From NCBI GenBank assembly GCA_016935365.1, contig JAFGRB010000047.1, forward strand, positions 1-49,367: 49,367 nt of DNA, given 5' to 3'. A program made the translations under genes and the position numbers. Positions 32,517 through 40,981 of this stretch are shown here, in pieces. Below the pieces are notes generated by a model. The model did no database searches, was not told the DNA's origin, and saw only the letters and a program-made list of their open reading frames with translations. Origin of the DNA: Deltaproteobacteria bacterium (lineage in GTDB: Bacteria; Myxococcota; B64-G9). Every line of letters starts with the position of its first letter. Within the stretch, counting starts at the first letter, position 1.

Positions 32517-34217
32517 CTACATCTGGTCTGCGGCCGTCACGCGGACCACCTCGTCGATCGTGGTCACACCTTCGGCGAGTTTGGTCAACCCGGACATCCG
32601 CAAGCTCTTCATGCCGAGCTTGATGGCCTCCATCTTGAGCTCTGCGGTCGAGGCGCCGTTGAGCACCATGTCCTTCAGGTCATCCCAGAACGGCATGACC
32701 TCGTACAGGGCCACGCGGCCCCGATAGCCGGTATCCGCGCAGTTGCGGCAGCCGGACCCTTGGAAGACCGACAGGCCCCTGATCTCCTCGGGCCGCATGC
32801 CCAGGTCGAGCAGCGACTGCTCGGGCACCTTGGCGGGCTGCTTGCACTCCTGGCAGATCCGCCGCGCCAGTCGCTGGGCCAGGATCAGCACCACCGAGGC
32901 GGTGACCAGGAAGGGCTCGACGCCCATGTTGAGCAAGCGGCTGATCGTCGACGGCGCGTCGTTGGTGTGCAGGGTCGACAGCACGAGGTGGCCGGTCAAG
33001 GCGGCCTTGACGGCAATCTCGGCCGTCTCGAAGTCGCGGATCTCGCCCACCATGATGATGTCCGGGTCCTGGCGCAGAAAGGACCGCAGGGCCGCCGCGA
33101 AGTTGAGCCCGATCTCGTCGTGCATCTGGACCTGGTTGATGCCCGGCAGGTTGAACTCCACCGGATCCTCGGCGGTCGACAGGTTCACGGTCGGCTGGTT
33201 GAGCTCGCTGAGCGCCGAGTACAGCGTGGTGGTCTTGCCGGATCCGGTCGGTCCGGTGACCAGGATCATGCCGAAGGGCCTCTGGATGGCGTCCTTGAAC
33301 CAGCTCAGCGGCTCGGGCTCGAAGCCCAGCTTGGTCATGTCGAGCTGCAGGTTGCTCTTGTCCAGCAGCCGCAGCACGACCTTCTCGCCGAAGAGCGTGG
33401 GCAGGACGCTCACGCGGAAGTCCATCTCGCGCCCCTTGCCCAGCTTGAGCTTGATGCGGCCGTCCTGGGGCAGGCGGCGCTCGGCGATGTCGAGGTCGCT
33501 CATGATCTTGATGCGGGAGGTGATGGCGCTGCGCAGCTTCAGCGGCGGCTTCATCACCTCGTAGAGCACCCCGTCGATCCGGTAGCGCACGCGGAAGGTC
33601 TTCTCGTAGGGCTCGATGTGGATGTCGGAGGCGTTCTTCTTGATGGCGTCGATCAGGATGAGGTTGACCAGCCGGACCACGGGCGCCTCTTCGGCGCTGT
33701 TCTCGAGGTCGACGACGTCGACGTCCTCCTCCTCTTCGCCGTAGTCGATCTCCCCCTCGTCGAAGCCCTCCATCACGTCATCGTAAGAGACCCGCTCCGA
33801 GTAGTAGCGCTCGATGGCGTCCCGGATGGACTGCTCGGCGGCCACCATGACCTCGACGTTGTAGCCGGTGATGAACTTGATGTCGTCGATGGCGAAGATG
33901 TTCGACGGGTCGCCCATGGCCACGCTGATCGTCGAGCCCGAACGGTTGATGGGAATCAGGGTGTGCTTCTCGGCCACGTCCTTGGGCACCAGGTTGATGA
34001 CGTCCTGATCGATGTCGAAGTCGTTCAGGTTGATGGCCGGGACACCGTACTGCTTGCTCAAAAAGGAGGTGAGCTCGGTCTCCTCGATCATCCCCAGCTT
34101 GACGAGGCTCGATCCAAGGCGCCCCCCGGTCTGCCGCTGCTCATCCTGGGCCTTCTTGAGCTGACCCACGCTGATGACGTTCTCCCGTACGAGGAGCTCT
34201 CCCAGTCTACCGGCCAT
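32517..34217 (-). CDS. pilB: PilB, pilus extension ATPase with MshEN domain
   Basis: 566 residues. N-terminal MshEN modules with two RLGxxL...Q motifs (RLGELLVRENVISVGQLKKA, RLGSSLVKLGMIEETELTSF), the pattern known to bind c-di-GMP. Core: Walker A GPTGSGKTT near 323, Asp box DPVEFNL, Walker B IIMVGEIRDFETAE, His box TLHTNDAPSTI, and a zinc tetracysteine (CQEC near 452, CRNC near 490). First gene of pilB-T-C-S-R with its own promoter. Confidence 0.98.
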   Translation of the reverse strand: MAGRLGELLVRENVISVGQLKKAQDEQRQTGGRLGSSLVKLGMIEETELTSFLSKQYGVPAINLNDFDIDQDVINLVPKDVAEKHTLIPINRSGSTISVAMGDPSNIFAIDDIKFITGYNVEVMVAAEQSIRDAIERYYSERVSYDDVMEGFDEGEIDYGEEEEDVDVVDLENSAEEAPVVRLVNLILIDAIKKNASDIHIEPYEKTFRVRYRIDGVLYEVMKPPLKLRSAITSRIKIMSDLDIAERRLPQDGRIKLKLGKGREMDFRVSVLPTLFGEKVVLRLLDKSNLQLDMTKLGFEPEPLSWFKDAIQRPFGMILVTGPTGSGKTTTLYSALSELNQPTVNLSTAEDPVEFNLPGINQVQMHDEIGLNFAAALRSFLRQDPDIIMVGEIRDFETAEIAVKAALTGHLVLSTLHTNDAPSTISRLLNMGVEPFLVTASVVLILAQRLARRICQECKQPAKVPEQSLLDLGMRPEEIRGLSVFQGSGCRNCADTGYRGRVALYEVMPFWDDLKDMVLNGASTAELKMEAIKLGMKSLRMSGLTKLAEGVTTIDEVVRVTAADQM

Positions 34218-34284
34218 GCAAGCACCTCTCTGCTCGGCTCCAAGAAGCCTGGCTTCCTTGTGTTTCCCCTTACCAGGTCTCTCG

Positions 34285-34314
34285 ATTATCGGAGACAGGG
34301 CCGGATCCTGTCAA
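34285..34314 (-). promoter_or_regulatory. Sigma70-type promoter of pilBTCSR
   Basis: Minus strand TTGACA (34314-34309), 18-bp spacer, GATAAT (34290-34285; 5 of 6). Predicted start near 34278 gives a roughly 60-nt leader before ATG 34217. Confidence 0.75.
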
Positions 34315-34329
34315 GAACGATGGACGCGG

Positions 34330-35310
34330 TCAGAGCGCGATGCCGTCGAGCGGATCGAGCTCCGGCGCCGAGCGATCGGCCGCCCAGACCCGCGCGCGGG
34401 CCGCATCCCGTCCGATCTGCGCGGCCAGATCGGCCGCCGAGGGGAACGCCACCTCGTCCCGCAGCCGCTCCGCGAAGGCCAGCACCATGTGCTGCCGGAC
34501 GAGATCGCCGGAGAAATCCAGCAGGTGCGCCTCGATCGTCCTGGGGCCGGGGCCGAAGGTCGGGTTGACCCCGATGTTGGTCACGGCGGGCTGCCCGCGG
34601 CGGGCCCCGGCGATCCAGGCCCAGCCCGCGTACACACCCCGGGCCGGCAGCAGCTCGGCGCCGGAGCGCAGGTTGGCGGTCGGAAAACCGAGCTGCCGCC
34701 CCCGCCCCTCGCCCGCGACCACCTCCCCCTCCACGACGAATGGCCGCCCCAGCAGCATGGCCGCCGCGCCCACCTGGCCCTGGAGCAGGAAGGCGCGGAT
34801 CCGGGAGCTCGAGGCGACCACGCCCTGCACGGACAGCTTTCGGCAGACCTCGACCTCGAATCCGTGCGCCCGGCCGAGCGAGCGGAGGGTCTCGGCGCTC
34901 CCCTCGCGAGCCCGGCCGAAGGTGAAGTCCTCGCCGACGACCACGACCCGGGCGGAGAGGGCGCCGACGAGAACCTCCGCGGCGAAGCCCTCCGGGGAGA
35001 GCGAGGCGAATTCCCGATCGAAGCGCTGCGCCAGCACGAGCGTCGCCCCCACCGCCCCGAAGCCGCGGATCTTCCGCTCCGCGCTCATGAGCAGCGGGGG
35101 GCTGAGCTCGGGGGCCAGGGCCCTGGCAGGGTGGGGCTCGAAGGTCATGACCGCCATCTCGAGCCCCGCGCGGCGGGCCACGCCCCGCGCTCGATCGAGC
35201 AGGTGGCGGTGGCCGAGGTGTAGCCCGTCGAAGGAGCCGATCGTCACGGCCCGCCCGGGCTGTGCGCCGGGCAGCTGTCGATAGTCCGGGTAGACCTTCA
35301 AGTCAGCCAA
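34330..35310 (-). CDS. ribF: RibF, bifunctional riboflavin kinase/FMN adenylyltransferase
   Basis: 326 residues. N-terminal nucleotidyltransferase motif TIGSFDGLHLGHRHLL (HxGH) and EDFTFGRAREG; C-terminal flavokinase motif GRGRQLGFPTANL and the TNIGVNPTFG / EAHLLDFSGDL pair. Makes FMN and FAD. Starts 8 bp after the HtrA stop, so it is the last gene of that operon. Confidence 0.96.
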   Translation of the reverse strand: MADLKVYPDYRQLPGAQPGRAVTIGSFDGLHLGHRHLLDRARGVARRAGLEMAVMTFEPHPARALAPELSPPLLMSAERKIRGFGAVGATLVLAQRFDREFASLSPEGFAAEVLVGALSARVVVVGEDFTFGRAREGSAETLRSLGRAHGFEVEVCRKLSVQGVVASSSRIRAFLLQGQVGAAAMLLGRPFVVEGEVVAGEGRGRQLGFPTANLRSGAELLPARGVYAGWAWIAGARRGQPAVTNIGVNPTFGPGPRTIEAHLLDFSGDLVRQHMVLAFAERLRDEVAFPSAADLAAQIGRDAARARVWAADRSAPELDPLDGIAL

Positions 35311-35318
35311 GCGCCCGC

Positions 35319-36761
35319 CTACCAGTTCCTGGGGAAGGCGAAGAAGCGCGCTCCCCGCTGCCGGAGCACGTACAGGCGCACCATCTCGCCGCTGCCCACC
35401 GACTCGATCTCCCGAAGGAAGCTCTTGCGGTCGGCCACCGGCCGGCCGTTGATCTCGGTGATGACATCTCCCAGCCGAAGGCCCTGGGCCGCCGCCTCGC
35501 CCGCGGCGCGGGTGACGACGACACCGCGCGCCGCCTCGTCCAGACCCGCGAGCTTGGCGCTGTGTGCGTCCAGCTCGCCGACCTCCAGTCCCAGGCGCCG
35601 CCTGGTAGGCGTTGGCTTCTGGCCTCCGTCCGGCCGCTCCGGCGGCGCGGGCTCTGCATCGCGATCTCGGGCCGCGGGCACGATCTGCATCGTCCGGCGC
35701 TCGCCGCCGCGCGACACGCTGAGCTCGACCGCCACGCCCACCCGGCAGGTGCCCGCCCGCCAGCCCATGTCCGCCCGGCTGTGGATCTCCGCCCCGGCGA
35801 AGCGCAGCACGACGTCTCCCTCGCGCAGGCCGGCCCGCTCGGCAGGCGTGTCCGGCTTGACCGAGGTCACGCGCACGCCCCGGGGCCGGTCCATGCCGAG
35901 CGCCTCGACCTGCTCCCAGGTCACCTCCTCGATCGTGATGCCCAGGTAGCTGCGCTCGACCCGCCCGTGCTCGAGCAGCTGCGGCAGGACCGCCTTGGTC
36001 ACGTTGACGGGCACTGCGAAACCGATGCCCCGGGCCCGGGAGTTGATGGCGGTGTTGACCCCGACCACCTCGCCGCGCAGGTTCAGAAGCGGCCCGCCCG
36101 AGTTGCCCCGATCGATGGCCGCATCGGTCTGGATGAAGTCGAAGTAGCCCGGCCGGATCTGGGGCAGATCACCGACGGTCCGGCCCTTGCCGCTCACGAT
36201 GCCCTTGGTGGCCACCGAGGTCAGCCCGAGCGGGTTGCCGATCGCCACCACCCAGGCCCCGACCCGCAGGCGATCCGAGTCGCCCAGCGGCAGGACCGCG
36301 AGCGGCCTGGGCGGCGCGACTTTGAGCAGCGCCAGGTCCGACCGCGCGTCCGAGCCCACCACCTTCGCCTCCAGGCGCTTGCCCAGACCCTGGACGCGCA
36401 CCCAGACCTGCTCGGCGTTCTCGATCACATGGTGGTTGGTGACCACGTAGCCATCCGCGCGCACGGCGAAGCCGGAGCCCATCCCCTCGGGCCGCTCCCG
36501 CCGCGGGACGTCCGGGAAGAGATCCCAGGGGTCGATCGCCGGCTCGGCCAGCTCGCCCGAGGCGAGCCGGGTGTGGACCGCCACCACGGCCGGGCTCGCC
36601 CGCTCCACCAGCTCGGAGAAAGTCGACAGGTCGACCGGGGCCGGGGCGCTGGACGGCAGCTCGGCCCACAGCCGCTCCGGCTCGTCGCCGGCGAGCAGCG
36701 CACCGGACAGCAGTGCGCAGAGCCCGAACCCCGCCCCAAGACCTGTGCGGAGCATGCTCAT
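35319..36761 (-). CDS. HtrA/DegP-type periplasmic serine protease with two PDZ domains
   Basis: 480 residues from ATG 36761 (frame open to 36806). Signal peptide MSMLRTGLGAGFGLCALLSG. Trypsin-like domain with triad H111 (VTNHHVI), D142 (ARSDLALLK) and S221 (RGNSGGPLL). PDZ1 about 265-365 (YLGITIEEVT...AGLREGDVVLRF), PDZ2 about 400-480 (LGLEVGEL...GLRLGDVITEING). Envelope protein quality control or activator protease. The long linker between the PDZ domains is Arg/Pro-rich. Confidence 0.95.
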   Translation of the reverse strand: MSMLRTGLGAGFGLCALLSGALLAGDEPERLWAELPSSAPAPVDLSTFSELVERASPAVVAVHTRLASGELAEPAIDPWDLFPDVPRRERPEGMGSGFAVRADGYVVTNHHVIENAEQVWVRVQGLGKRLEAKVVGSDARSDLALLKVAPPRPLAVLPLGDSDRLRVGAWVVAIGNPLGLTSVATKGIVSGKGRTVGDLPQIRPGYFDFIQTDAAIDRGNSGGPLLNLRGEVVGVNTAINSRARGIGFAVPVNVTKAVLPQLLEHGRVERSYLGITIEEVTWEQVEALGMDRPRGVRVTSVKPDTPAERAGLREGDVVLRFAGAEIHSRADMGWRAGTCRVGVAVELSVSRGGERRTMQIVPAARDRDAEPAPPERPDGGQKPTPTRRRLGLEVGELDAHSAKLAGLDEAARGVVVTRAAGEAAAQGLRLGDVITEINGRPVADRKSFLREIESVGSGEMVRLYVLRQRGARFFAFPRNW

Positions 36762-36833
36762 CTCGGCCGGTCCCGCTCGTTGCCCGGCATTCGCGCGCGG
36801 GCGCAAATGGGCGTCACACCCCTCGCCTGGGAT

Positions 36834-37157
36834 CTATCGCCCACCGGCCTCGCCTCCCCCGAGCTTGCGTTCGATGAGCCGGGTGAGATCGCGCTGCTCC
36901 TTCTCGGTGTGGACGTCGGGATCCTGTTCGCCCGCCCGCGTCCCGGGGCCCGGCTGCGGCTCGCGCTCCGGCTCCGCGCCCGGCCCGCCGTCCGGCTCGG
37001 CCTCGCGGGCCGCCGCCCCCGTCTCCGGCCCCGCCGCCTGCGGGTCCGGACCCAGCACCCGCTCGACGAGCGTCCGCCCGCCGAGCGGCACCCAGCCGCA
37101 GATGTAGACCGCGGCCAGCAGCAGCGCACAGACTGCGATCCAGACGAGCCGCTTCAT
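36834..37157 (-). CDS. Small single-pass membrane protein, unknown function
   Basis: 107 residues. One N-terminal membrane anchor (LVWIAVCALLLAAVYICGWV), then a Pro/Glu/Gly-rich disordered linker and a charged C-terminal helix (HTEKEQRDLTRLIERKLGGG). ATG overlaps the ligase-like gene's stop by 4 nt (ATGA), so it is translationally coupled; HtrA follows after 72 bp. No family recognised. A periplasmic partner of HtrA is possible (inference). Confidence 0.75.
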   Translation of the reverse strand: MKRLVWIAVCALLLAAVYICGWVPLGGRTLVERVLGPDPQAAGPETGAAAREAEPDGGPGAEPEREPQPGPGTRAGEQDPDVHTEKEQRDLTRLIERKLGGGEAGGR

Positions 37158-38716
37158 TCGCCTCCGTCCTCCTCATCGCCGCGCCGCTCGCGCTGGCGGC
37201 GATCCGATTCCCTCCTGCCCGCGCGCCGCTCGACGCCCGAGCGGCGCTCGTCGCTGCGGCGCCGATCCCCCAGGGGCTGGCCCGGCAGGTAGAGCTGCTC
37301 GACCCGGCTGAAGATCTGGCGCACCTTGCCCGAGCCGGGATCCCTCGGGATTTCCTCGACCGCCTCGATCTGCAGCCGCACTTTCTTGCCGATGCCCTTC
37401 TGGGCGAGGTAGTCCATGAAGCGCGTGCGGATCTGCCCGCCCACCTGCGCGCCGTCGGCCCCGTCCCGGACCCTGTAGAGGATCCGGAAGAGGTCCCGCT
37501 CCTGCTGGATGAGCTGGTACTGCACCAGCCCGTCCACGTTGAGAAACAGCGCCTCGAAGGGAATGGGCGGCAGGGGCACCGGGCGGTCCTGGTCGTCGTA
37601 GACCCAGAAGATGTCGTCGGTCCGGCCCTGGACCTCGATCAGCGGGAAGGGCAAGCCGCAGGGGCACGGCTCGGCGATCGGCCGGGTCACGTCCCCGATC
37701 TCGTATCGCAGGATGGGCATGGTCCGCGAGAAGAGACACGAGAGGTAGACCTTGTCGCCGACCTCGCCCGGCTCCACGGGCGACCCGTCCGCGCGCACAC
37801 TCTCGAGGACGAAGTAGTCCGTGTTGACGTGCATGCCCCGGTGGAACTGGCACTCGCTGGCCAGGTTCACGCCCTCCGAGGTGCCGTAGGTCTCGAAGAG
37901 CGGGCTGGCCGGGAAGGCCTGGGCGATCGCCTCGCGGGCGGGGCGGGTCAGCGGCTCGCTGGACGCGGTCAGCACCCAGGGCTCGATGCGGAGCCGCCCG
38001 TCGAGCTTGGCGTGCGCCAGCACCTCGAGCATCGTGGGATAGCAATGCAGTACGTTGGGCTGGATCTCGTTGAGCTGCTCGATCAGCCCATCGACCGGAT
38101 CCACGACCGACAGGAAGTGGAAGCGCGACACCAGGCGCCCGATCTTGGGCGTCATGCGGAAGAGGATGAAGGTGACGAAGTGCCCGTTGAGGACCGAGAC
38201 GAGCGCCACCCTGACCTTGCTGACGAGGATCTTGCCGGCCTGGGCGAAGAACTGGAAGAAGGACGGCTTGAAGCGGATGCCCCGGGTGACGCTGAAGGCC
38301 TGGATCCAGTCCCACTCCTGCCTGTCGTAGACGAAGATCCCAGGCGCGCCGGTCGTGCCCGAGGTGACCGTGGGCACGAAGCGCCGCTTGTACCAGCGCC
38401 CCACGTTGTCCGGCTGACGGACCCACTGGAGGATCTCCTCGAGCTTCAATCGGGGGTCGGTCACCACCCGGTCGAAATCGGCCATCAGCTCGTCCTTGCA
38501 GGTGGGGGGCAGATCCCGCACGGAGAACGAGGCCGCGTCCGGATCGATCTTGCGGTAGCGATCTTGGTAGAAAGGCGAACGCGCCTTGGCAAAGCGGACC
38601 ATCTTTCGAAGCCGGCGCTGCTGGAGCACCTGGATCCGCTCGCGGCTCAGCTTGTCGTCGTGACGCAGCCAAAGGCAGTAGAGGATGGTTCGGCTCAGGC
38701 CCAATCTATGCTCCAT
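37154..38716 (-). CDS. PaaK/CapK-like adenylate-forming enzyme with polybasic tail
   Basis: 520 residues from ATG 38716; the upstream extension to 38869 is Arg-rich and unlikely. AMP-binding family features: phosphate loop TVTSGTTGAPGIFVYD near 125, YGTSEGVNLASE near 290 and RYEIGDV near 350, followed by a C-terminal domain. Closest to phenylacetate-CoA ligase/CapK relatives, often found in polysaccharide or lipid modification loci; the substrate is not evident. Last 40 residues are strongly charged and Arg-rich (DRRRSDERRSGVERRAGRR...). Coupled to the small membrane protein and HtrA genes. Confidence 0.83.
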   Translation of the reverse strand: MEHRLGLSRTILYCLWLRHDDKLSRERIQVLQQRRLRKMVRFAKARSPFYQDRYRKIDPDAASFSVRDLPPTCKDELMADFDRVVTDPRLKLEEILQWVRQPDNVGRWYKRRFVPTVTSGTTGAPGIFVYDRQEWDWIQAFSVTRGIRFKPSFFQFFAQAGKILVSKVRVALVSVLNGHFVTFILFRMTPKIGRLVSRFHFLSVVDPVDGLIEQLNEIQPNVLHCYPTMLEVLAHAKLDGRLRIEPWVLTASSEPLTRPAREAIAQAFPASPLFETYGTSEGVNLASECQFHRGMHVNTDYFVLESVRADGSPVEPGEVGDKVYLSCLFSRTMPILRYEIGDVTRPIAEPCPCGLPFPLIEVQGRTDDIFWVYDDQDRPVPLPPIPFEALFLNVDGLVQYQLIQQERDLFRILYRVRDGADGAQVGGQIRTRFMDYLAQKGIGKKVRLQIEAVEEIPRDPGSGKVRQIFSRVEQLYLPGQPLGDRRRSDERRSGVERRAGRRESDRRQRERRGDEEDGGE

Positions 38717-38780
38717 CGCCCCCCGGCAGAGGGTTCCGGCCCGACGGGCGTCGCCCGCCGTACGGCCGGCCGACCTCGGG

Positions 38781-39314
38781 TCAGCTCCCAGCCTCCCCCG
38801 TCCCTGACGGCTTCTCGGCCGGGCCGGGCTTCGGCTTTGGCTGCGCCTTCTCCTTCGGCGGGCTGGCATCGGGCGCCTGCCCGCCCTTGTCCTTGTCCTT
38901 GTCCTCGCCCTTGTCCTTGCCCTCGCCCTCGGCCTGGCCCTCGCCCCCCTCGGCCTCGGACGCCGCGGGCTCGGAGACCTTGACGGGCCAACGGATCTCC
39001 ATCGAGTCGACCTTGCTCAGGCGCCGGATGGGCGATCGGCTCGGGGTGTAGGCGTAGTTCTTGCCGAGATCGTCCACCATGTAGAAGGTCGTGTCGGGCC
39101 CCACGCTGATGGTCTCCCAGGAGCCGAAGAGAAAGCAGGTGTTGGCCATGGTGGTCTCGGGCTTGACGCGTATCTGGACCGAGCTCTCGTCCCTGGGCCA
39201 GGGGAAGACCTTGGCGATGTCCTCCTCGTGAACGAGCGCGCGGGTCGCGTTGCTGCAGGCGGTCGGCAGTGCGAGCGCTGCGAGGCAGAGCCCGACGAGC
39301 GAAGTGCGTCTCAT
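38781..39314 (-). CDS. Putative lipoprotein with Lys/Asp/Glu-rich tail
   Basis: 177 residues from ATG 39314, SD GAGAGGAG. Signal MRRTSLVGLCLAALALPTAC with a lipobox-like LPTAC. A compact domain follows to about residue 115 (SSVQIRVKPETTMANTCFLF, DTTFYMVDDLGKNYAYTPSR), then a low-complexity tail rich in DK, EG and PKP. No family recognised. Lies 64 bp upstream of the adenylate-forming gene, possibly in the same transcript. Confidence 0.78.
   Translation of the reverse strand: MRRTSLVGLCLAALALPTACSNATRALVHEEDIAKVFPWPRDESSVQIRVKPETTMANTCFLFGSWETISVGPDTTFYMVDDLGKNYAYTPSRSPIRRLSKVDSMEIRWPVKVSEPAASEAEGGEGQAEGEGKDKGEDKDKDKGGQAPDASPPKEKAQPKPKPGPAEKPSGTGEAGS
38881..38947 (-). repeat. Hexanucleotide-like repeats encoding DK/EG in the lipoprotein tail
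   Basis: cttgtc-type hexamers (GACAAG, Asp-Lys) alternate with ctcgcc-type (Gly-Glu) over about 65 bp, all in frame. Confidence 0.8.
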
Positions 39315-39435
39315 GGCTCCTCTCCCGTCTTGCCGAGAGGCGCTCGGCCTACGCGCCTCCGGGATCAGGGCACCCATTGTAGGGATCAGCGGGTCCGGCT
39401 GTCAAATCATGGCGCGCGAGGCGCGCGCGCGCGGC

Positions 39436-40179
39436 TCAGCCGAGCTGGAGCAGCGCGCTGGTGGGCGAGTCCAGCGAGCGCAGGTAGCGCCGGTAGATCT
39501 GCTGGATCTTGCGGAAGTAGGCCGTGTAGCGCCTGCCCAGGTAGCCGTCGCGGGTCACGATCCGGCGCACGTTGCGCGGGCCGCGGTTGTATGCGGTCAG
39601 CGCGAGCTTGTAGTTGCCCCGGTAGTGGCTCAGCAGACGCTTGAGGTAGTAGGCGCCGAGGCGGACGTTGACCTCTGGATCGTGGAGCTGGGAGGGGCCC
39701 TCCCAGTCCATGCCCAGCCGGTGCGCCAGCTCCTCTCCGGTCTTGGGCATCACCTGCATCAGGCCCCGGGCTCCCTTGTGGGAGACGGCGTCCTTGCTGA
39801 ACAGGCTCTCGACCCGGATGACCGCCGCCAGGAAGATGGGATCGATGTTCGCGCTGCGCCCGTGCTCGATGAGCATGCGCGCCAGCGTCTCGCAGCTCTC
39901 GGGATCGAGCCGCTTCGGGTAACGAGAGAGCACGCGCCGCAGCGTGTCGAGCTGGATCACGTCCCGGATCTCCGAGAGCTCCCGGTGCGGGTCGAAGCCC
40001 TCGAGCTCGGCGCTCGCGATCGGCCCCTGGAGCAGGAGGATGTCCGCAGCACCGCTTCTCGAGTGCTGCGCGTCCGGCTCTTCGAAGGCGGCGGGCAGGC
40101 CCTTGAGCGCCGGCAGGACCGCTGCCGCGCCCAGGATGACCAGCACCCGCTGCCAGAATCTGCTCTTGACTTCCTTCAT
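39436..40179 (-). CDS. Lytic transglycosylase (SLT/MltE-like)
   Basis: 247 residues from ATG 40179 (frame open to 40287, with ATG at 40263 also possible). The chosen start has an SD-like GAGGTG and begins a signal anchor (MKEVKSRFWQRVLVILGAAAVLPAL). C-terminal SLT domain: catalytic Glu124 in AAVIRVESLFS, GARGLMQVMPKTG, NVRLGAYYLKRLL, and LTAYNRGPRNV. Cleaves peptidoglycan; may open the wall for envelope machines, though no pilus link is shown. Divergent from the PilZ-like gene. Confidence 0.92.
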   Translation of the reverse strand: MKEVKSRFWQRVLVILGAAAVLPALKGLPAAFEEPDAQHSRSGAADILLLQGPIASAELEGFDPHRELSEIRDVIQLDTLRRVLSRYPKRLDPESCETLARMLIEHGRSANIDPIFLAAVIRVESLFSKDAVSHKGARGLMQVMPKTGEELAHRLGMDWEGPSQLHDPEVNVRLGAYYLKRLLSHYRGNYKLALTAYNRGPRNVRRIVTRDGYLGRRYTAYFRKIQQIYRRYLRSLDSPTSALLQLG

Positions 40180-40497
40180 CAGCACCTCGTGCTTCTCCAG
40201 CAACTGCTCTTGTGTAGCAAGATCCCTGCCAGAACCTGACGCGATGCGCAATAAACTCTTCATCTTACCGGAAATGAAGCAGATCATTTTCAGGCCGCCC
40301 GTTGTGTTCCAAAACGATGAGATCGGGCTGTTTTTTCTAAAACTCTAGCAATACGAATAGATAGGCGTAAAAGCCTGCACCTCTCGAGCGTATCCCGAGC
40401 TCACGGAGTGTAGCTCCGAGGTTACACTACCCGGGCATACATGTCGCACCTGGGCCGGCCACGGGTCTGCCCTGCGGAAGCTCCCCGAGCTCCGGCG

Positions 40498-40529
40498 CCC
40501 GGCCCGCTTTCTTGACGGGTCGGGTTTTT
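40498..40529 (+). terminator. Intrinsic terminator in front of the PilZ-like gene
   Basis: CCCGGCCCG (40498-40506), 9-nt loop, CGGGTCGGG (40516-40524; one G-U pair), then TTTTT. It lies 33 bp before the ATG at 40563 with no plus-strand gene upstream, which implies a short RNA or an attenuated leader. Confidence 0.7.
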
Positions 40530-40539
40530 CGGCTATGCT
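40512..40539 (+). promoter_or_regulatory. Possible sigma70-type promoter of the PilZ-like gene
   Basis: TTGACG (40512-40517), 16-bp spacer, TATGCT (40534-40539). Moderate match; it overlaps the terminator hairpin. If used, the start would be near 40546 and the leader about 17 nt. Confidence 0.4.
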
Positions 40540-40562
40540 TTCAGAGGGGGAAGGAGAGCGCC

Positions 40563-40919
40563 ATGGGTATTCGGCGGGAGCAGTGGTCCCGATTGGAAGT
40601 GGAGGTCAAGCTCGAGACGCCGCGCAAGACCCATCGCTTCCACTCGCTGCACGTGAGCCCGGGCGGCCTGTTCATCCAGACCGAGATCAGCCTCGACCGC
40701 GGGACGTCCGTGACGGCCTCGTTCACGGTCGAGGACCAGCCCGTGGTGGCCCACGCCGAGGTATGGCGCATCCTGAGCGCCGATCAGGCCGCGGACCGGG
40801 GCATCGTCGCCGGGGGCGCCGGTCTCGAGATGCGCATCGTCCGCATGGAGGGCGATGGCTCGCAGATCCTGGCCGATCACATCAAGAAGATCCTGCTCGA
40901 GTCGGGCGGGCCCGGCTAG
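40563..40919 (+). CDS. PilZ-like domain protein
   Basis: 118 residues from ATG 40563 (SD AAGGAG). Single PilZ-like beta-barrel: RREQWSRLEVEVKLE at the N-terminus where the RxxxR motif would be, and LHVSPGGLFIQT (30-40) for the D/NxSxxG motif. The Arg spacing is RxxxxR and the Asp/Asn is His, so c-di-GMP binding may be weak or lost. Resembles the short PilZ proteins common in myxobacteria. The frame extends upstream to 40512 but covers the terminator. Confidence 0.8.
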   Translation: MGIRREQWSRLEVEVKLETPRKTHRFHSLHVSPGGLFIQTEISLDRGTSVTASFTVEDQPVVAHAEVWRILSADQAADRGIVAGGAGLEMRIVRMEGDGSQILADHIKKILLESGGPG

Positions 40920-40923
40920 TCCT

Positions 40924-40964
40924 CCTGAAACAAACGCGGTCTGCAAGACCGCGCTTGTTTCAGG
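40924..40964. terminator. Bidirectional terminator between pilZ-like gene and murA
   Basis: 19-bp arms (40924-40942, 40946-40964), 3-nt loop, one mismatch that becomes a G-U pair in the murA direction. It separates convergent genes ending at 40919 and 40982. Confidence 0.85.
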
Positions 40965-40981
40965 GCTTACCTCGTCGCAGC

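Larger units (their letters stand above)
40345..40562 (+). promoter_or_regulatory. Structured leader with attenuator-like fold upstream of the PilZ-like gene
   Basis: Several stem-loops in order: AGGC/GCCT (about 40363-40376), CTCG/CGAG (about 40382-40398), CGGAG-TGTAG-CTCCG (40404-40418) or alternatively AGTGTA/TACACT (40407-40412 with 40423-40428). A GGGCCGG at 40452-40458 can pair with CCGGCCC at 40499-40505, which is the 5' arm of the intrinsic terminator 40498-40529. The two pairings exclude each other, as in a transcription attenuator. No known riboswitch class recognised and no clear upstream promoter found. A competing view is that the PilZ gene uses the promoter at 40512-40539. Confidence 0.45.

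Noticed and set aside
40275..40336. Second plus-strand terminator (GCCCG/CGGGC followed by T6)
   Set aside because: The stem is only 5 bp with a loop of more than 20 nt and no upstream plus-strand gene; too weak to claim.
40345..40450. GEMM-type c-di-GMP riboswitch upstream of the PilZ-like gene
   Set aside because: Short resemblances (GTAGC, GTTAC, hairpin with AAAA loop) exist, but the conserved GEMM core (ACGCAAA with its paired elements) is not present.
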